DNA of 64,000 nucleotides from Siphonodentalium dalli (taxonomy: Eukaryota; Mollusca; Scaphopoda; Gadilida; Siphonodentaliidae). The stretch lies in the NCBI GenBank assembly GCA_032622095.1, contig CP136061.1:46817797-46881796 (forward strand), written 5' to 3'. A model generated the notes under the pieces. It was not told where the DNA came from. It made no database searches and saw only the letters and a program-made list of their open reading frames with translations. Shown here piece after piece: positions 1-11,774 of the stretch. The position numbers and the translations under genes were made by a program. Each line of letters starts with the position of its first letter. Within the stretch, counting starts at the first letter, position 1.

Positions 1-1177
1 AGCAATAAAAATGAGCAAATGAGCAAAAAAATGAGCAAATGAGCAAAAAAATGAGCAAATGAGCAAAAAAATGAGCAAATGAGCAAGAAAATGAGTAAAT
101 GAGCAAGAAAATGAGCAAATGAGCATAAAAATGAGCAAATGAGCAAGAAAATGAGCAAATGAGCAAGAAAATGAGCAAATGAGCAATAAAAATGAGCAAA
201 TGAGCAAAAAAATTAGCAAATGAGCAAGAAAATGAGCAAATGAGCAATAAAAATGAGCAAATGAGCAAATAAATGAGCAAATGAGCAAAAAAATGAGCAA
301 ATGAGCAATAAAATGAGCAAATGAGCAATAAAAATGAGCAAATGAGCAAGCAAATGAGCATAAAAATGAGCAAATGAGCAAGAAAATGAGCAAATGAGCA
401 AGAAAATGAGCAAATGAGCATAAAAATGAGCAAATGAGCAAGAAAATGAGCAAATGAGCAAGAAAATGAGCAAATGAGCAATAAAAATGAGCAAATGAGC
501 AAAAAAATGAGCAAATGAGCAAGAAAATGAGCAAATGAGCAAAAAAATGAGCAAATGAGCAATAAAATGAGCAAATGAGCAAGAAAATGAGCAAATGAGC
601 AAGAAAATGAGCAAATGAGCATAAAAATGAGCAAATGAGCAAGAAAATGAGCAAATGAGCAAGAAAATGAGCAAATGAGCAATAAAAATGAGCAAATGAG
701 CAAAAAAATGAGCAAATGAGCAAGAAAATGAGCAAATGAGCAATAAAAATGAGCAAATGAGCAAATAAATGAGCAAATGAGCAAATGAGCAAAAAAATGA
801 GCAAATGAGCAAGAAAATGAGCAAATGAGCAATAAAAATGAGCAAATGAGCATAAAAATGAGCAAATGAGCAAGAAAATGAGCAAATGAGCAAGAAAATG
901 AGCAAATGAGCAATAAAAATGAGCAAATGAGCAAAAAAATGAGCAAATGAGCAATAAAATGAGCAAATGAGCAATAAAAATGAGTAAATGAGCAAATAAA
1001 TGAGCAAATGAGCAATAAAAATGAGCAAATGAGCAAAAAAATGAGCAAATGACCTAGAAAATGAGCAAATGAGCAATAAAAATGAGCAAATGAGCAAATA
1101 AATGAGCAAATGAGCAAAAAAATGAGCAATAAAATGAGCAAATGAGCAATAAAAATGAGCAAATGAGCAAAAAAATG
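1..1177. repeat. 20/21-bp minisatellite (ATGAGCAAATGAGCAA units)
   Basis: Tandem array of ATGAGCAAATGAGCAA followed by a short A-rich linker (AAAA, GAAA, TAAAA or ATAAA); the unit itself contains two copies of ATGAGCAA. It starts before the window and stops at about 1177. Linker variants recur in blocks, which suggests higher-order duplication. Long open frames through it, on either strand, are a result of the repeat and show only Leu/Ile/Cys/Ser/Phe or Ser/Lys/Met periodicity. Confidence 0.97.
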
Positions 1178-1470
1178 GGCATACCTGTATGCAGGCCTAC
1201 CAGTGGATGAATAGTCTGTCGGAGAAGTACTGTGTAGACAGGTCTTGCCGGTAAGAGAGTCAGACGAGAAGTGAAGGCTCGGCTATTAAAACATAGTAAT
1301 GCGATAGCGAACATCAAACGAGTCTGCGCACGCATATCTGTCAAAAGGATACAATAGCAGTCATTGGTCAATTTATCCCCGGTGTCATCTCAGTACCCAA
1401 TCGGGACGAAGCCGAAGGTCAACTCATTTTTTTTTTTTGCTCATTATAGTACGTCACTTGGACATTTTAT

Positions 1471-1533
1471 TTTTTTTGCTCATTTGCTCATTTTTTTGCT
1501 CATTTGCTCATTTTTATTGCTCATTTGCTCATT
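1471..1533. repeat. Inverted short copy of the same minisatellite
   Basis: TTGCTCATTTGCTCATTTT units, the reverse complement of the 1-1177 array, about three units long. The two arrays face each other across about 290 bases of non-repetitive DNA (1178-1470), so they could form a long stem. Confidence 0.9.
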
Positions 1534-1577
1534 GATTGGTGCATACTCAAGAGTCATAGACCTAACATCCAATGTAC

Positions 1578-2105
1578 TTTAATGGTGTCATCGCATGGGT
1601 ACATAGAAGACTGTATAACACTATGCCTATGTCTGTATCTGTTGTCACACCGTGAGTGGATTGTCCGCCTTTAATGATGTCATAGCGTGTGTACATGCAA
1701 GACAGTATAACACTATGATTATGTCTGTAGCTGTTGGTAAGATGTGAAATATAAATTTCAAGGTTCATTCGTGTAGTAATTTTGTATATGTTCAACGCTC
1801 TTCATTCGTGTGCTTGTATTGTTAACATTCATTCATAATGCATGTCCCTTTAGAGTGTCTTGTGTTCCTTTAAGATTCAAACACCAATATTACATCACGT
1901 CCCTTGTTTCGTGTCACATTAACTCCTTGAGTCTATTGCCCCTTCGAATGATGTCATAGCGTGTGTACATGTAAGATAGTATAACACTATGCCTATGTCT
2001 GTATCTGTTGTCACACCGTGAGTGGATTGTCCGCCTTTAATGATGTCATAGCGTGTGTACATGCAAGACAGTATAACCCTATGATAATGCCTGTAGCTGT
2101 TGACA
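1578..2105. repeat. Two direct repeats of ~160 bp, each made of two ~80-bp half-units
   Basis: 1578-1738 and 1948-2104 align closely; each holds two related half-units starting near AATGATGTCATAGCG and containing AGTATAACACTATG. About 210 bases of unrelated sequence separate the copies. I see no coding potential. Confidence 0.85.
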
Positions 2106-3935
2106 TCTCTGAACCTATCATTGGTACAATAGCAGTGATATAATGTTACATCATCGGTGCTACCTGTAGTTTCGGTATATGATCGTAAGTGTGACTGGAG
2201 TGATAAGGGGTTATTACGTAATGTTGTTATAACAATGCCATCAAAGCAATTTCTATAATTGAGTGTCCTGGACGTATTATGTATGCATGTTTTGGCTAAC
2301 TAATTATCGTGTGAATGACACAGTTTATCAACCTTAATTGATACTAACCCGTTTGTTCTGACATTAAATCGATATGTTTTCTGAATACCATATAGCTGTG
2401 AACGGGGGAAATAATAGAATTCATTTGGTAAAGCAAAGGTGTGACACACGACCAATGTCGCGTGTGTGATTGCGTGTACAGCGAACAATTCATTCTGGAG
2501 GGTTGTAATTTCACATTACAATTTTCGACCGTTAGTCTCAATACTTCCAATAATTCACGATAATACACACCTGTCATATGGGATAGAGAGAGTGTAAAGA
2601 ATAAACGCTCTTTATTATTTATGTAAAAGTAATAGTGTCTATTTTCAGGTATGACAATTATATGAACTGCGTCCGATAAAACACTGGAATGTATGCATTC
2701 ATATCGATGGTCCCAATGTCCAATAAAGCTATTTTCTAAACATCGATTAATAATTTCATGAAAAATATTTGAACAAAAAAAAAATAACGAAAGATATTAC
2801 ACGCAAATAATTTAACATTCGACATTTTAATATCGAGATTATCAGAAACCGAAAACTCGTTATAAATTTTTTATTTAAACTTTTTTTGGAGAAATAATTT
2901 TGAGGGTTTTGATAATTTGGAAGTTTGGAAATTTTGGGGTTTTGATAATTTGGAAGTTTGGAAATTTTTTGTAAAAAATAAATTTTTGAAGTTTTGAATT
3001 TTTTTTTTTGGGGTTTTGATATTTTGGGAATATTTTAGTACAACCAATTTTAGACCCAAAGATTCTATTTTTAGATGTGAGAGTAACGAGACCCCTATTC
3101 TTCTGATACCTTACATTTATGGAAAGACTAAAGACGAAAGTTTTCAATGCTAGAAAACAAAATTCAACAATTCCGAAATATTGGACAAATAACAATTATG
3201 AAAGCATTAAAGGTGCGGGAGTCCTTGGCAGTGGGTATATGCTGTGAAAAATTTCCAACGGTCAAAAACCGACACAAAAAGCAAAATGTAGACAGACTTT
3301 GTCCGTATACAAATAAGAACTAATAAAGATTGTTTATATCATTTGTGTGTGATTAGCCAGTAACACGTACGGTGCTGTCTTCTGTAACACAATCAGGCTC
3401 TTGCTTAGGTAATATATAGTAGGTCTTTATGATAGCATGCTGTTTACACGATGAACGAAACTGTATGCGTTTTAGTGTTTTTTCTGTTTACGGTGATTGG
3501 AACAAATATGAATATTTTCGACAACTAAGGCCTCCCGTGCCTTTAATACTATAATTAACAAAAAAATTGACTGAGTTTACAGACAATTTAAATGAAACAG
3601 TGACTGATAACTGCGTGACATTCGAGTGGAGGGGATTTTACATTATCAGGCATTGCATCATCTTTGGAAGTGAGACACGAAATTTGAACAAATTTGACGG
3701 CCGAACAACAAGACAGACTAATGCGAAGACTTCTTAATTTTGTGAGTGACAATTCCAAATTCCAAACTTCAACTGATGGCAATTAACTATACCCAAAACT
3801 ACCGCTCTCGCAAAAAAAAAAATGGACAATAAAAAAAGGAAAGAGTGAAGACATCAAAAACCAAGACGATCACCAATAAACGACAGAAAGTTAGCATATA
3901 GTATGTAAATATACATATAGGATCTCACATGAGTT
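2106..3935. other. Gene-free AT-rich stretch
   Basis: Contains poly-T-rich tandem sequence at 2900-3020, where TTTTGATAATTTGGAAGTTTG is repeated, but no reading frame or splice structure I can support. Confidence 0.6.
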
Positions 3936-4050
3936 TCTATTTTATACGGAATTTATCAACCGAGTTCACTAAATTCGATTTGAGTCGAGGTTTACCGAGG
4001 CTCAAATAGAATTTAGTGGACGAGGTTGATAAATTACGTATAAAATAGAA
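3936..4050. repeat. Hairpin / fold-back element
   Basis: Arms 3936-3985 and 3999-4050 are near-perfect reverse complements (ends TCTATTTTATACG and CGTATAAAATAGA) around a loop of about 12 bases. A weaker outer inverted match (TTTTTATCACATGGTCAT near 4066 against ATCATGTGATAAAATAAC near 4224) shows that this is the left part of a larger fold-back repeat reaching about 4230. Confidence 0.8.
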
Positions 4051-4230
4051 CGAGTTTGAGATACTTTTTATCACATGGTCATATAATCGCTTAATTTTTA
4101 TCGAAAACAACAATAATTAACAGACAGAGAACTTTGTCCCAAAGAGCAGCGTGACGTCATTGCACGCAACGATATTACACGTGTCTATTACGCTCGAATA
4201 TTACATAGGAAAATAGTGCTAATCATGTGA

Positions 4231-5383
4231 TAAAATAACATATAGACTTCTTGGATTCATATCAAATAAGTGCATTACTTGATTTTAATGATTTAAATAA
4301 TGCAACATTTTGCTGGAGCCATTTTCATCCATGCACTGACTTCAAGGAGAACAAACTCTGCCCATCGTTCCGCCGGGGCTGAGTCAGTGTAAAATAATAT
4401 ATAAATATTCGATTGTATATAAAACAAACTTTGATTCTAGTACCTAAAGCTCTACTCAAAGAGCAGTGTGATGCCAGGGAAGTTAAACGAAGTAATAATA
4501 AGACAAACTAACTAAGTCAAAACAACTCAGTGACAAAGAGACAGAGTATAAGCCATAGAGAAGGCGGTAGTTAATTAACACCTTTATTAACACCTTTGCA
4601 ATACGGCTAATCTCATGTTCGTTTGTGTTCGTTGTTTAGTAGCTTTGCATTCAAATAATGCTTATAACTCGAAAAATAAGTCATCAAAGTTGGAAATAAC
4701 ACCACATACACATATAATGGACCCACACGCACCCACAAACCAAATTTCACCCTTCTATTCCGCTTTTTAGACCTGTGTTCGTTTATGTTCGTTTGTGTTC
4801 GTTTGTGTTCGTTGTTTAGTAGGACCGACACACACACACATATACAAAGTCTCAAAATATATAGTATAGATAACATTCTCTATCGCGAATACAAATTTGT
4901 TTTATATACGGATTCACGGTATTTCGTGATCCACGAGACAACGTCTTTCCAGATTACCCGTACGCCATCAAATTGGGCCACAGCGTCATTGACACTTTTC
5001 AGTTTCATTGCCATATCGAGGTTGACGTAAACATCCGGTTAAATTTTTTTTATATAATATTAATTCTCTTTTTCGGTCCAATTTAAGACTATCTTAGGTT
5101 TATATTTAATTGCAAACACATCTATTAATGACAAATGTGACCTGTTATCCATCCCTGATGAAAGAAAGAGACCAGTCTCCCTTCGGAGGTGAGAATTTGA
5201 AAGCATTCATTTTATGTTTCTTGATTTCGCACTACGAATCGTAGTACGAATCTACGATCATTCAATTCAATAAGTTTTTTTTATTTGATATTTATAGAAT
5301 AATAACATGTTATATACAACAGGATCCCACAAAAGCTGGGCTTATGAGGGCAGGACCCTTATACAAATATATGAGATTAATAT
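4231..5383. other. Gene-free stretch with a duplicated GTTCGTTTGTGTTCG tract
   Basis: The motif GTTCGTTTGTGTTCGTTG ending in TTTAGTAG occurs at 4618-4641 and again, expanded, at 4786-4822. No supported gene. Confidence 0.5.
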
Positions 5384-5480
5384 TGGAAACGGGCCCACTC
5401 GCCCCAGGGCCAGCTCGCCCCAGTCGACCTGGGCCAGCTCGCCCCGAGCCAGCTCGCCCCGGGCCAGCTCGCCCCAAGGG
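5384..5480. repeat. GC-rich 15-bp minisatellite, left copy of an inverted pair
   Basis: Repeats of GGGCCAGCTCGCCCC (five to six units) in otherwise AT-rich DNA. The first part, with flanking ATTAATATT, is the reverse complement of 6304-6350. Confidence 0.85.
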
Positions 5481-6247
5481 ATAATGTCTTATTTAAGTTG
5501 TCGTTTTGGGGTCGTTTTGCTTGCTTTCTCTGGCTTACAGTCAAGTGATACCCGAGTCAAGTGATACCCAAATCGGTCAACTGATACCCAAGATGTGTAT
5601 CATTGAATTTGGAATGTTGAATTAAATATACACACATTCGAGATCATTATTTGTCAGAACGTCATGTCGGAATATACTCCATTCCTCGATCGAAAATGTG
5701 CTTGAGTCGAGCCACTGCCGTTGTATATAGTCGGCTTAGTCGCAGATACAACGGAACATATTTGTGGTTATGATGTCAGATAAATATTGCACTGCTTATA
5801 TACGGTATGTGGTCGGCATATGAAAGTGATTATCTATCACACTGAAGCCATCTCATCCTCTGAAGTGTGAGGTGTGATTAGTCGATTGGTTACTGTGTAA
5901 ACAACCTGCTTAGAACTATTGTTTTGATAGGATATGAATGGGGATATAATAACGGCTTCTAAGGGTTTCCCAAACTCCAGAGATAGTGAGATGAACTCAG
6001 AGAATAAGAGAAACTTTAAAATCCAGAATGTGAAAACAGTTCATTATTGTTATTTATGAATTCGCCGGTTCGTCGTTCAACCAACTAGTGTGATAAACTG
6101 CATGGCTATTATCTTTGCTAACAAACGTGCCTAAAGTAATCTAAATGTCAAAATTGATGGACATAACTCTGAAATATATCATAATCTGAACTTAAGAAAT
6201 TAATATATTAATATATATTAACTTATTTACAACTTTAATACAAATGT
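5481..6247. other. Interior between the inverted GC-rich repeats
   Basis: Includes three spaced copies of AAGTGATACCC-like text at 5540-5592. No long open frame and no recognisable transposase remnant. Confidence 0.5.
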
Positions 6248-6350
6248 AATACCCGGGCCAGCTCGCCCCTGAAAGGTGGGCCAGCTCGCCCCAAAAACGG
6301 CCTGGGGCGAGCTGGCCCTGGGGCGAGTGAGCCCGGATCCATTAATATTA
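6248..6350. repeat. GC-rich 15-bp minisatellite, right copy of an inverted pair
   Basis: Two GGGCCAGCTCGCCCC units in forward orientation are followed by GGGGCGAGCTGGCCC units in reverse orientation, then TTAATATTA. The reverse part mirrors 5384-5430, so 5384-6350 looks like a 0.97-kb element with inverted ends. Confidence 0.8.
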
Positions 6351-6942
6351 TATTGATATTAAAGTTGCTGTGTATATTTACAGGTGGTGCAATGGTGTGC
6401 GACAAATATAAAGATTTTGGGGATGGGTATGGGAGGGGTGTGGGCATGGGGGGGGGGGGGAGGGGTGTGGGCATGTCACAGTTCACAGTATATTTTCATG
6501 TTGCAATGATATAATTGGTCATGTAAATACCAAGTTCCTTCTCATGCTGCGACCTGATGTAGATGCATCATATCACAACCCACATGAGTCGATCCAGGAC
6601 GTCTAAATATTATATTAGAATTTATTTACTTATACATGAAATTACTATATATAGATGCAGAGGTTGAGACATGTTTCGATAGATTAGATTTGGTTCATTC
6701 TGAGTTATCCATTGGTTAATGTACGGATTTCAGTATGGGATGACACGTTAGATATATAATACATGCAGATGAAATATTCAGACTGTTCATTCCCTCACCA
6801 TGTAAGGCTAATCAGAGTAGGAGGAATTATACATTAAGAGTATGAAACAATAAGGAGCTTGTCCTAATCTGAATAGCCCTGTGGTGACAGAACTCTGTTT
6901 TGTACTAATATTAGAGTACATGTTGGTAACCAGGGAGGAGTA

Positions 6943-7710
6943 CTATTCAGTGGGGGAGGTTGGTTTATGTTGCTTGCTAATGAAATATTCTTTCAGATAT
7001 TTTGAGTAATTGCTATCAATTTCTATTCTGAGTTTGCAGTCAGTTGGTAGTTCATTCCACAGGCATCTGGCTCTGGTTGATATGGCATTTTTTGCTTTTT
7101 TCGTTCTTTTAAATACACAGAATAGATTTGAATTAGCTTTGGACCGTGTATTGTAATTATGGATATCATGTAGGCTTGTAAATAGGGAAGTCAGTGATTT
7201 AGGGAGTTTCTTGTGGTGGAAATCATGTAAAATTTTAAGCAGTTGCATATTTCCAATGTCTTCAAGCAGTAATAAGTTGTGTTTCTTGCATATTTCCTGG
7301 GTATTTTTATTATTTCCATATGACAGTGTTGCAATTGCTCTGTTTTGTATTTTTTCAAGTTTTTGAAGATTTTTCACTGTTGTTGCACTCCATATAGCAT
7401 TACAATAGGTGAGATATGGGATAATAAGTATCGAATAAAGTGATTTCATCGTATCCTTTAGTACAAACTCACTAACCTTACGCATGACTCCTAGGTTTCT
7501 AGATAATTTATTGATAATTGTATCCACATGTAAATCCCATGACAAAGTTTCTTCAATATTAATTCCTAGGAATTTAGTGTTTTTAACCCTTTGGACCAGT
7601 TTATCATTAATTTTTAGTTCTGGTAGAAAATTTAACGACTTACAAAGATCTGTATTTGTGAAAACCATATAGTTTGTTTTATCAAGATTTACATTATGAT
7701 TATCAATCAT
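6943..7710 (-). pseudogene. LINE (non-LTR retrotransposon) reverse transcriptase C-terminus, 5'-truncated
   Basis: A 255-residue open frame reads as the end of a non-LTR reverse transcriptase. Visible motifs in order are KTKFLGI-type text (here NTKFLGINIEETLSWDLHV), a LYSILIIPYLTYCNAIW block, a LEKIQNRAIATL helix and a terminal ARCLWNELP motif, followed by an in-frame stop. These are the palm end, thumb and C-terminal segments shared by Jockey/CR1/Rex-like LINEs; I cannot name the clade. The N-terminal endonuclease and catalytic palm with the YADD motif are missing, as expected of a 5'-truncated insertion. The frame is intact over its whole length, so the copy is not very old. The 3' end of the element is just below 6943. 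Confidence 0.85.
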
Positions 7711-7839
7711 ACTCTATTGTCTATGTTATACATGTTACTACGAGGCCTTCAATTTACTCAAGATTATGCGGAGGTCCACTGTTACAAAATGCCTAGTGGA
7801 GGAAAAATGTACCGGATTCATGCAATATATGTAGGGCTA

Positions 7840-8072
7840 GTCTAAGACAGTAAGATCCACCCTTGAAAGTTGATTGAATATGCAGCAGAAGTTTGGGATC
7901 CATACCAACAAAAAGACATCAACGCCATAGAAAGAATCAACAAAAGAGGGGTGCGATTCATCGAAAACAACTACCACGCAAGAACAAAAGGGGCCGTAAC
8001 TGAAATGCTAATGCAGGAACAACTTTATATGGAGCCACTACACCAAAGAAGAAACACGATGAGAATGAAGTA
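7840..8072 (+). pseudogene. LINE reverse transcriptase fragment, first part (interrupted by LTR element)
   Basis: Encodes EYAAEVWDPYQQKDINAIER followed by INKRGVRFIENNYHAR and PLHQRRNTMRMK, the thumb region of a second, different non-LTR reverse transcriptase. Just upstream, in 7840-7878, KTVRSTLE is in the frame expected to precede EYAAEVW, but about 11 extra bases with an internal TTGA duplication break it. The frame is cut at 8072 by the LTR element and resumes at 14346. It is a 5'-truncated, dead copy. Confidence 0.82.
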
Positions 8073-8422
8073 TGGAGAATTTGGGTATCTCTCCACAGAA
8101 CGGGTGATCTAAGTTGTGTTACTCACCTTGTAGAAACACCCCAACTCCTGTCATGAGTGACCCTGGTCACGATGAGGCCGGCCTCGTCCCTGCAGGTCGG
8201 CAGCTAGGTCTTATTCACAGCATGTTCAGGTATCAACTAATTTGCCCACCTGGGTTCAGATATCAGCTGGGAACTGCATGCTTTTAGGGTGAATACGCAA
8301 TCAATCACACCTCTGGGGTCAGTCAAGATCTCTTAAGATTGGAGCACTGAGGCTATCAGTAATCACTGACTGACCCAAATACTTCAAGCATAACCAGATT
8401 TAATGGTCCCAATCTGAACCCA
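8073..8422 (-). repeat. 3' LTR
   Basis: 350 bp, 349/350 identical to the other LTR by direct reading. Starts TGGAGAATTTGGG and ends CTGAACCCA on the plus strand. Confidence 0.92.
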
Positions 8423-10590
8423 GAACACTATTAAGGTGGGACTTACCTAGCTGTATAAAGGGGTCAATACAGGTGTAATTATAATCCAAATTATACCACA
8501 TTCCTCCCTGTTTTATAAAGGTCCCTCATCCCTGAACTGTCTACTCTTATCCAAACCAATATTTCAATAAAATGCACATTCATGTTATTATTCTCAAAAA
8601 TGATATTGCCTGACTCTTCGTGTGTGTTGCCTGAGTGAGAACGGAATACTGAGTGCACGATTTGGCAACATTAATTAGGACATGCATGTATACACTATTT
8701 CAGACCGGCATGTGAGCATATGAGCAACCAAGTGATCAATCTTCCAAATAATAAAAAGGGCCGGGTATTTAACTATACAGCCCTAAAAACCCAGCTGTAC
8801 ATTACTTACAACATTAAACAAGGAACCTCTTCCTAGCGGTTAACATACTCCTCGAGCAGAGGGAAACAATCCCTTCCAGTTTGCTTAATTGGTACAATTA
8901 ACCTATATGTGGAGGGACTAGAGGGTCACTCTGGTATTCACTTGAACGTACAGTATATAATATGGGCATCCTACCCTGTTTCAAGGGTACTTCTGTTAAA
9001 CCCCCCAAATCAATCCAAAGCCCGCACCGTGATCCATACACTTCCCCAACACCACGCGGCCCAGACCACCGGCATCACAAACTGACACCCACAATCCTTT
9101 CCCTCCCCAACCAAAATTAAAATGTCTCATTTTCTGAAACATCTCCCACCAGATTAACTGGTGATGAGATGCTATTGACTACATCCATCTTAATTGATAT
9201 AAATGTGATAGCCTGTTTGCCATTGTACACAATTGAACAGAAATTGTTTAAGAAGGGTGTACCCACATGGCACCCTAAGTTTTAGACAAACTGTTTACAT
9301 ATCACATTCCACCAAAGGCTATCCATTGACTGTCACACTGCATGTTATTCCAACCCAGCCTATGCCACATCAAACACCTGACTTCTGCCACTGAGCTGAC
9401 CATACATGGATCCCACAACTAAATTACTAGTCATTACCGACCGCTCACTCACCACACTGCACCAAGGTCAAGACCCCACGATTACCTATTCTAGTCTACC
9501 ACCTGAGAATGTAACTGATACCACACAGCAGTGACCCTATTCAGAGACCACACCTGACAATTATGATTGGCCACAGAAAATCAACAGCTCTCCGAGAAAT
9601 ATATTTCAAGAAATACAATATCAAACTTTAAGGGGTGGGATACTGCACCAAACACCCTCAACAAAACTTTACAATAATTACAACAACCAAGGGACCTCTA
9701 CTTGATTGTATGTACCAGAGCAGAGGGGAATGAATGTTCCCTCACAGCTCCAACAAGAAATCTCAACTTGCATAGGTACATTCACATATATTATATACAT
9801 CCTCAAAGGGACTCTGCTCCCTCTCCTGCCCCTTTAAAGAACACGAGGGAATCTTATCCTGCATGCGTTGTGGGAAGGGTTATAAAACCCTATAATTGTG
9901 TTGGCCTATATATAATACTGGTATACTATATAGTGACCAATTTAAATTTATATATAATCTCCTTCCCCACCAAATTAAAGGGATTCTTCCTATTCCAAAT
10001 TATATATCCAACCAGTTTAAAGTATTCTAACCTAAATCGATTTTTGAACTGAACAAGCTATTGTATATTTATGTGAAAGTTTGTTCTTGTATATACAATG
10101 AACAGCAACATGTTAGAGAAGGGTGTCACGGGTGTGACCCACATGACACACTAAAGCTGAATTCTATTTTCAGAACCATCCACTGCTATATATTCCAATT
10201 AATTAGGTGGGGTATTATGGGTATAATATTAGTTCAGTTGATGGTACCCAATTTGCTCCAAGCCAGTGAATTATAATATGAACACCAGACAAATAAACAT
10301 ACAAATTTGACAGCAATGTGGCTTACTATTCCATCAAATTTAAGTTCCACCAGGCCAATTCTCAGAATGCCCAATATTGACTATTGTTATTATATGACTT
10401 CCAATATTTATCCTGGTTCCACATATGTCCACTGTTTGCATCAGAGAAAATACAAACTTATACATACTAATAATTTTCAGATCAATATGACCAGTCAAGT
10501 TATTTTCCCCGTTTTTATTCCACCGAAGTAGTTATCAGACGTACTGGTACCTGTACACTAGGCATTCCACAGACATGGGCAATAAACCAA
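8423..10590. other. Non-coding 3' interior of the LTR element
   Basis: About 2.2 kb between the last minus-strand frame and the 3' LTR. Open frames here are short, plus-strand and of random composition. In a full element this stretch would hold pol; nothing resembling it is left. Confidence 0.6.
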
Positions 10591-11586
10591 TCACTTTATT
10601 GTCAATAAAATACAGAGTACGTGTACATGTATGTGAGAAAACCAATACCAGGGTGTCGACACCCTATCCCAATTTCTAACCCTATGGAAATTACCGAAAC
10701 AATTATGATATGTTAAATGCAAGCCCACTGAACATTTCCTGCTTTTAACAGATAAATTTGTGGAATAAGGTCTACCCGTAATTTCAATTGTATGGTCCAA
10801 GAATAATTGCATTACACCCATGTGAAATCGGGTGACTATGGTGTGTAGGGATCCTCCATTACCAGGGCGCTGCCCTACGTTTGATGAGTACAACTTGCAT
10901 GTATGTACACAGGGCTGCCCTACCTTGATATCAGGTAATGATTGTGAAATCCTGGGGGATAAATAATTGGCTTGCCAATCTGAAAGCCCGAAATGGGACA
11001 GGTACCTGGAATGCTGACTGTTAGGCTGCACCAACAAATAGAGCAGACTACTGTGTACCCCTCCCCCAGACTTAGGTTGTCTATGGCCCAAGGGAATTTG
11101 TGGTAACCACCCTGCATCCCCATCTGAGAAGCCAAAACGTGCTTCATTTGCATCTTCTGGGATATCGGTGGTTGCATCAATGTTTTCCCTTTGTGGGTCC
11201 CAATTCAATCTGTTCTGACAGACTGAGATATCAATTTGAGTCTGAGGCCTCTCCAACCCTCCAACTTGAGGGTTCATCAACCCTCTAGACATGTCTTCAT
11301 GTTTGGTTTCACCCAGGGCTTCTCCATTCATATTGGAACCTGTATGAGGTAAATCTCTCAAAAGATTAACATAATTACCATTTGAGGGCCTCCATGAAGT
11401 TAATTTAATTTGTTTAGGGCAACTCATGGACCCACACAACTGTGGCCCTAACACGGGGTAGGGTCTGTGATTAAACCCTGTATCTCCCTCATCCCAATCA
11501 GATAACCCAAGGTGACAATCAGAAGAACCCTGGCATGTCCTGTTCATAGTTGCTTGTTGACTAACAACCCCCAACCCAACTTCCAT
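10591..11586 (-). CDS. Third open frame of the LTR element, function unknown
   Basis: 331 codons from an ATG at 11586 (frame open from 11616) to the stop at 10591. Not recognised. It holds three spaced copies of a short motif: LGLSDWDEGDTGF near residue 26, FGFSDGDAGW near residue 151 and FGLSDWQANY near residue 203. Cys and His are scattered with no CCHC knuckle. It is in the same frame as the Gag-like ORF but separated from it by stops. It could be a separate protein, a degraded Gag extension or chance; its length in a 36-40% GC context argues for past selection. Confidence 0.45.
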   Translation of the reverse strand: MEVGLGVVSQQATMNRTCQGSSDCHLGLSDWDEGDTGFNHRPYPVLGPQLCGSMSCPKQIKLTSWRPSNGNYVNLLRDLPHTGSNMNGEALGETKHEDMSRGLMNPQVGGLERPQTQIDISVCQNRLNWDPQRENIDATTDIPEDANEARFGFSDGDAGWLPQIPLGHRQPKSGGGVHSSLLYLLVQPNSQHSRYLSHFGLSDWQANYLSPRISQSLPDIKVGQPCVHTCKLYSSNVGQRPGNGGSLHTIVTRFHMGVMQLFLDHTIEITGRPYSTNLSVKSRKCSVGLHLTYHNCFGNFHRVRNWDRVSTPWYWFSHIHVHVLCILLTIK

Positions 11587-11774
11587 GGGTGCGAGATGGT
11601 CATATAACTTATTGTATTAATATGCTTCAGGGAATTTCAAATTTTCCCTCTTTGCATCTCTCAACACAGTATTTTGGTCTGTAATTTCTTTACTGACCGA
11701 TCCCACTGAGCTATGCTTGCCCTTTGAGAAGGTCTTAACTAGGCTATGATATATGGCTGGGGTTGGAGGAGGCC

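Noticed and set aside
213-1371. Long open frames through the first minisatellite (Leu/Ile/Cys/Ser/Phe repeats)
   Set aside because: They follow the 20/21-bp repeat exactly and exist only because few units contain a stop in that frame; no non-repetitive coding part.
6943-7710. Intact host gene on the minus strand
   Set aside because: Motifs are those of a LINE reverse transcriptase end; the N-terminal domains are missing.
9702-10531. Plus-strand frames inside the LTR element
   Set aside because: Short, random composition, opposite to the Gag-like strand.
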